A stretch of DNA of 64,000 nucleotides from Geobacter sp. Lineage in GTDB: Bacteria > Desulfobacterota > Desulfuromonadia > Geobacterales > Pseudopelobacteraceae. Numbering within the stretch: the stretch's first letter is position 1; each line of letters begins with the position of its first letter. A program made the position numbers and the translations under genes. The notes below the pieces were generated by a model, which saw nothing but the letters and a program-made list of their open reading frames with translations, did not search any database and was not told where the DNA came from. Below, one piece after another: positions 60,395 to 64,000 of this stretch. The stretch covers positions 1 through 64,000 of the forward strand of contig PJFB01000009.1 in NCBI GenBank assembly GCA_003574895.1. Direction: 5' to 3'.

Positions 60395-60784
60395 TTATTC
60401 GTTAGCCGTTTCAACGGGGGTAGTGGGTGCTTCGGTGCCTTCAGCAGCCTCCAGCTCGACCACGGGTGCCTTCTTCTCTGCCAAAGGCTTCTCCGGCAGA
60501 TCCGTGATATTGACGCTCTGGTAGCGCAGCACCTTTTCGTCAAGCCTGAGACGCCGCTCCAGCTCGGCAATCAGTTCCCTGCCGCCGTCGTAACGCAGGT
60601 ACAGATAGCGTCCACGAACGGATTTCCTGATGGGGTAGGACATCTTTCTGATGCCCCAGTCTTCCAGCCGGTGAAAGTCACCCTTGTAGGATGCGATCAC
60701 ATCCTGAACCTTGTCGGCGATGACTTTGATCTCGTCTTCGCTAAGGTCCGGCTGGAGGATGTAAATGGTTTCGTACTTCCTCAT
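60395..60784 (-). CDS. rpsF: 30S ribosomal protein S6
   Basis: 129-residue ribosomal protein. It starts [19 protein letters not shown] and contains [20 protein letters not shown] and the [15 protein letters not shown] region. The last about 34 residues are an acidic, Ala/Pro/Glu-rich tail, as in many S6 proteins of this group. ATG 60784 has GAGGAGG upstream; the open frame extends 16 codons further but has no need to. It is the first gene of the operon with rpsR, DUF2232 and rplI. Confidence 0.98.
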   Translation of the reverse strand: MRKYETIYILQPDLSEDEIKVIADKVQDVIASYKGDFHRLEDWGIRKMSYPIRKSVRGRYLYLRYDGGRELIAELERRLRLDEKVLRYQSVNITDLPEKPLAEKKAPVVELEAAEGTEAPTTPVETANE

Positions 60785-60873
60785 GTTGTGTTCCTCCTCA
60801 CGGTTTTCGAGCCCCGGTCCTACCCGGAGCAAGGAGATGCGGCCTGGGCCGTCTTTGAAAGAACAGCTTTTTT

Positions 60874-60900
60874 ACTATATTTTTTCAGCAAGTGCAACAA
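60874..60900 (-). promoter_or_regulatory. Possible promoter of the S6-S18-L9 operon
   Basis: On the minus strand TTGTTG (60895-60900) and TATAGT (60874-60879) are separated by 15 bases, within an AT-rich patch about 90-115 bases upstream of rpsF. The spacer is short and the -35 is imperfect, so this is tentative. Confidence 0.35.
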
Positions 60901-60947
60901 GTTTGTTGTTTTTACGGGTAGGGTTCCCTTTGGAAGCAGCGGCCCAG

Positions 60948-61535
60948 TTACTTCTCAACCCAGTTGAACCGCGCCCATGGTTCCTGTATGCCGAAAATAG
61001 GGATCGCCAGCATTATGTCAAGATGGTAGTTCTGAAGCTTGGCAATCAGGGCCCGGTCCCGGGAAAGCGCCAGGTAAAAATTTCTTTGTGAACCGCCCAG
61101 CCCGAAATTGGGCACCGACCAGTATGTTTCGTTTAGCTGGGTACATGCCAAGGTCTGTTTGATGCAATAGCAGTTCTCGAGTTCGTGAATGGCATGGGGG
61201 CTGTCGTTTGGAACGGCACCGAGGGTGACAAAACTGTCTCCGTTGCGATCCTGTTGACGCGTACGGACCAGCAACGTTACCGTGGGGGCATTGCTTTCGA
61301 TATCAAGTACCGCGGTCAGTCGCACAGGGTGGGCAACACCCTTGGCATCGATGGTGATTCCACTGTTCTGATAGGTCCCGTCCAGGGACGTGCAGTCCGG
61401 TCCGAGTGGTATCAGCTCCCCCCAGGCGACAGGATAATCCTTGTCTGCCGTCAATGGCGCATGGATAGAAATGCAGCCCTGCAAGGCAGATGCCGCACAT
61501 AATGTCATACCTAATCTACGCAACAGTCGGCGCAT
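60948..61535 (-). CDS. Hypothetical lipoprotein
   Basis: 195-residue predicted lipoprotein: basic N terminus (MRRLLRRLG) and lipobox LQGC with Cys21. The mature part contains no recognised domain. It includes LDGTYQNSGITIDAKG, an ENCYCIKQTLAC segment with three cysteines and SQRNFYLALSRDRALIAKL near the end. It lies upstream of the S6 operon on the same strand but about 160 bases away, and is likely independent. Function unknown. Confidence 0.7.
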   Translation of the reverse strand: MRRLLRRLGMTLCAASALQGCISIHAPLTADKDYPVAWGELIPLGPDCTSLDGTYQNSGITIDAKGVAHPVRLTAVLDIESNAPTVTLLVRTRQQDRNGDSFVTLGAVPNDSPHAIHELENCYCIKQTLACTQLNETYWSVPNFGLGGSQRNFYLALSRDRALIAKLQNYHLDIMLAIPIFGIQEPWARFNWVEK

Positions 61536-61722
61536 ATATCGTACCTAAATGGCCCAGTCTGTGTGGGCCACTTGCTGCAAGGTGCTAACCAGGAGCGATT
61601 CAAAACGAGCAAACAGTGATCTAGCTCACGTAATGACACGACAATTGCTTGCTAAAATACAATATATATAACTATAGTTTTGCTCACAATAAAGATATTT
61701 ATAAAGACTGTCGGGGTGCCGA

Positions 61723-62892
61723 ATGGCAACAAATGACCAAACCTCTAGGACAGGAGTTTCAAGCAAAAAGACTTATTTTGCACCCCCCGAACGTGCATCT
61801 AAAATTGAATTGGATGCGGCTGTATCGGCAATTTCTCATAATCCCCTTGTAGACGGGTTGATGTATGTGGCAAACGGTCTGTTTGCAGTCCTCAACGAGC
61901 AGCGGCAGTTGCTAGCCGTCAATGAATCGTTCCTGAAGATGATGGGGATAGAAGATGCCGGGGCAGTTCTCGGGCTTCGGCCGGGTGAATATATTCACTG
62001 CATCCATGCCCACGAGATGCCTGGCGGATGCGGCACATCCCCCTATTGCGCAACCTGCGGAGCAGTTATTGCCATCGTGGCAGCACTGACCAGCAACCAG
62101 TCGCAGGAGAGGACCTGCTCACTGACGGTAGAGAAGGGCGGCAAGGAGGTGGATCTCTTTTTCGAGGTTCGCTGTTGTCCTTTGGAGATTGAGGAAAAGA
62201 AATATGTCCTGATGTTTCTCAATGATGTCAGCACACAGCAACAACGGGCCAACCTGGAAAAAACCTTTTTCCACGACATCAGTAACCTGATGACCGCCCT
62301 GCTTGTCAAGGGCGATTTATTTCAACGCAAAGGCACCTGGGATGCCAAGCGCTTCTCCGAGATACAGAAGCTCATTCTGCGGACCGTTCAAGAATTATCC
62401 ATGCAACAGACCCTTGCCAATTCAATATCCCATGTTTATCAGCCGTGCTATTGCACTGTTTCCGTGAACGCACTTCTGGATGACCTGAAGGAAACCTTTG
62501 ATGTTCACCCTGTGCGCTTGGCAAAAAAACTCACCATTGCAAAAGATGCAGAATCGACGAGCTTACGGACCGATCCTGCCATTGTAGAACGCATCCTCGT
62601 CAACATGGTCACGAACGCTCTCGAAGCAACCGAACCGGGGGGAGAGATCAGGGTGTTTACCACGGAGGAGGGCAACAGTATCTCATTCTGCGTCTGGAAC
62701 CGGAAACCGATTCCGGCAGAGCATGCCATCAGGATTTTCAAGCGGAATTTTACCACCAAGGAGGGGGTTGGACACGGCCTTGGTACCTATTCGATGAAGT
62801 TCTTCGGGGAAAAAGTTTTGGGCGGTAAGGTCGATTTTACAACATCGGAAGAAGGAGGGACGCTTTTTCGATTAACTTTGATGCTGCTATAG
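61723..62892 (+). CDS. PAS-domain sensor histidine kinase with cysteine cluster
   Basis: 389-residue soluble kinase without membrane segments. The PAS-like domain (about 40-165) contains HCIHAHEMPGGCGTSPYCAT with Cys93, Cys103, Cys109 and Cys112, a spacing suited to metal, haem or iron-sulfur binding or to thiol sensing. The phosphoacceptor His184 lies in FFHDISNLM. The ATPase domain has NMVTNALEATEPGG (N box), a weak G1 and GVGHGLGTYSMK (G2). A response regulator gene is not adjacent. GGGGTG lies upstream of ATG. Confidence 0.87.
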   Translation: MATNDQTSRTGVSSKKTYFAPPERASKIELDAAVSAISHNPLVDGLMYVANGLFAVLNEQRQLLAVNESFLKMMGIEDAGAVLGLRPGEYIHCIHAHEMPGGCGTSPYCATCGAVIAIVAALTSNQSQERTCSLTVEKGGKEVDLFFEVRCCPLEIEEKKYVLMFLNDVSTQQQRANLEKTFFHDISNLMTALLVKGDLFQRKGTWDAKRFSEIQKLILRTVQELSMQQTLANSISHVYQPCYCTVSVNALLDDLKETFDVHPVRLAKKLTIAKDAESTSLRTDPAIVERILVNMVTNALEATEPGGEIRVFTTEEGNSISFCVWNRKPIPAEHAIRIFKRNFTTKEGVGHGLGTYSMKFFGEKVLGGKVDFTTSEEGGTLFRLTLMLL

Positions 62893-63037
62893 CACTTTCA
62901 ACCAAGAGCAGCCTCTGGGAGCAGCCTTTTAATGGGTGACCCCATTGGTCCATTGGTTTCCCCGGGTAATAAATTTTTGGTCGATATTAAAGGTGAATCC
63001 GGCAGGAATCTTTATTTTCAGGTCAAAAATTAAAGGT

Positions 63038-63916
63038 TCAATCGCGCCGCACCCGGTACTTCTTTACCAGTTCCACGGGATGATAGGAGAGCTTGGCGGT
63101 GCGCAGGCCCGGTTCGCCCAGGTCCTGTTCGCGGTTGAGATACCGGCAGTCCGTGAACAGACGGGCCGCAAACTCCCGGTTCACCAGTTGGGGCAGCCCC
63201 TCCATGAAGGGGTCGGCCTTTTCGAAATGGCAGACTGCTGTTTCGCTGTTGAGCCGTTCCCCCAGAGCAAAAGCCCTGACCTCGCCCTCCACCAGTATGA
63301 CGATCCCCTCCAACCCCAATGCCTCGGCCGTGGTCAGCGCCTCTGCCGTTGCCTCCAGTTCCAGGTCCAGGGAAACATTTTCCTCGCGCTCCGCCATTTT
63401 GTACCAGGTGTTCAGCAGCGTCAGGCAACCGCAGCGGTGTTTGGCAGCATAGAGATCAATTTCGTGGTTGTGGCGGCTGGTAAAATAGTTGATCCGGTTT
63501 TTTTTCTTGTGAAAGCGGTTGCCGGGCAGGGTGGCCAGTTCTTCCCGCAGGTATAAATAGTCAAACGAATCCCGTTCCTCGCTCACCGCAAGCCCGCTTC
63601 CGGTCAGGTATTGTGCCGTGAATGCTTCATCCGAGCCGTAAAGTTCCCATTCGTCGGCAAACAGCGCAGCCAATGCTCCGGCCACATCCCCACCCATGGG
63701 GGGCAGGATATAGGGCCTGCCATCATAGCCATTGCCCAGCACCACCAGAGAGTCGTACACCCTGGTCAGTCGATAGTCGTGGGCGCGCCGAAACAGGAAC
63801 AGCCCCGCAAAGGTCAGTTCGGACACCCTGGGCTGGAGCTGTTTTAAGAGTTGGTCCAGCAGCGATTTGTCGGCCATGTCGAGCGGGCGTGCTGCCGGGT
63901 AGTGCGGAATTTCCAT
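63038..63916 (-). CDS. DUF2156 (phosphatidylglycerol lysyltransferase C-terminal-like) protein
   Basis: 292-residue soluble protein of the GNAT-like fold found in the C-terminal half of MprF. It has an AGLFLFRRAHDYRLTRV start, DSFDYLYLREELATLPGNRF with the family KKKNR motif next, and EGIVILVEGEVRAFALGERL with HFEKADPFMEG later. Free-standing DUF2156 proteins may use aminoacyl-tRNA or other donors; the substrate is unknown. It is a single gene convergent with the histidine kinase. Confidence 0.88.
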   Translation of the reverse strand: MEIPHYPAARPLDMADKSLLDQLLKQLQPRVSELTFAGLFLFRRAHDYRLTRVYDSLVVLGNGYDGRPYILPPMGGDVAGALAALFADEWELYGSDEAFTAQYLTGSGLAVSEERDSFDYLYLREELATLPGNRFHKKKNRINYFTSRHNHEIDLYAAKHRCGCLTLLNTWYKMAEREENVSLDLELEATAEALTTAEALGLEGIVILVEGEVRAFALGERLNSETAVCHFEKADPFMEGLPQLVNREFAARLFTDCRYLNREQDLGEPGLRTAKLSYHPVELVKKYRVRRD

Positions 63917-63995
63917 TGAGTTCTCCGAAATTCGTTTGTATTATCCAACCGATTACGACTCTTTCTAATTATTATCATACACGGAGGGAACAGTT

Positions 63996-64000
63996 ATGGC
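63996..64000 (+). CDS. Start of a further rightward gene (cut by window edge)
   Basis: An excellent ribosome site GGAGGGAA at 63983-63990 precedes ATG at 63996-63998, with only one more partial codon visible. Product cannot be determined. Confidence 0.45.

Noticed and set aside
60236-60967. 243-codon rightward open frame
   Set aside because: Antisense across rpsR and rpsF, which are unambiguous.
62936-63556. 206-codon rightward frame
   Set aside because: Antisense to the DUF2156 gene and without a ribosome site.

Overview
The window reads as a chromosomal segment of a Geobacter-like bacterium (Desulfuromonadia; family level only, inferred). Supporting signs are an exosortase/EPS locus, a class I fumarase, a periplasmic c-type cytochrome, a Tat-type superoxide reductase, a MerA-like flavoprotein without a heavy-metal domain, a B12/radical-SAM protein of the DUF4070 type, and an rpsF-rpsR-DUF2232-rplI operon. 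No plasmid, phage or CRISPR functions are visible.

Region 1 (1-13.8 kb, + strand) is a tightly packed exopolysaccharide assembly operon: a Wzx-type flippase, five glycosyltransferases, a Wzy/ligase-type membrane protein, a methyltransferase, a polysaccharide deacetylase and, last, a secreted parallel beta-helix protein. Several genes overlap by ATGA. The first six genes are clearly AT-richer than the later ones. A strong terminator ends the unit at about 14.0 kb.

Region 2 (14.1-26.1 kb, + strand) is the exosortase-associated EPS initiation and export machine: WecG/TagA-type transferase, exosortase fused to an EpsI domain, a small conserved protein, a WecA-type phosphoglycosyl transferase, a PrsT-like TPR lipoprotein, a Wza-type export protein, an outer-membrane beta-barrel, a Wzz-type chain-length protein and a tyrosine autokinase. 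The two regions together can account for initiation, extension, flipping, polymerisation, length control, export and modification of one surface polysaccharide. No obvious PEP-CTERM-like exosortase substrate is encoded in the window.

Region 3 (26.1-29.3 kb) looks worn: an arsenate reductase, two tiny genes plus a frameshifted paralogue of one of them, a CBS-domain pseudogene, an AT-rich stretch, and an orphan 3' half of a tRNA-Val that resembles a tRNA attachment-site scar.

Region 4 (29.4-47.2 kb) is metabolic and stress-related: carbamate kinase, class III aminotransferase and a cyclic-2,3-diphosphoglycerate-synthetase-like GTPase in one operon; a B12 radical SAM protein beside a MerA-like reductase; two cold-shock proteins; superoxide reductase; cytochrome c; rhomboid protease; SYLF protein; an unusual ChaN / M1 peptidase-like lipoprotein / ChaN operon; and a GapN-like aldehyde dehydrogenase.

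Region 5 (47.2-64 kb) is mostly housekeeping: a four-domain S1 protein, a YbiT-type ABC-F protein with an apparent attenuator leader, fumarase, serine acetyltransferase, LpxC, a large AsmA-like protein, a CNNM/CorC-type CBS protein, the ribosomal S6-S18-L9 operon, a PAS histidine kinase with a cysteine cluster and a DUF2156 protein. A new gene begins at the last bases.
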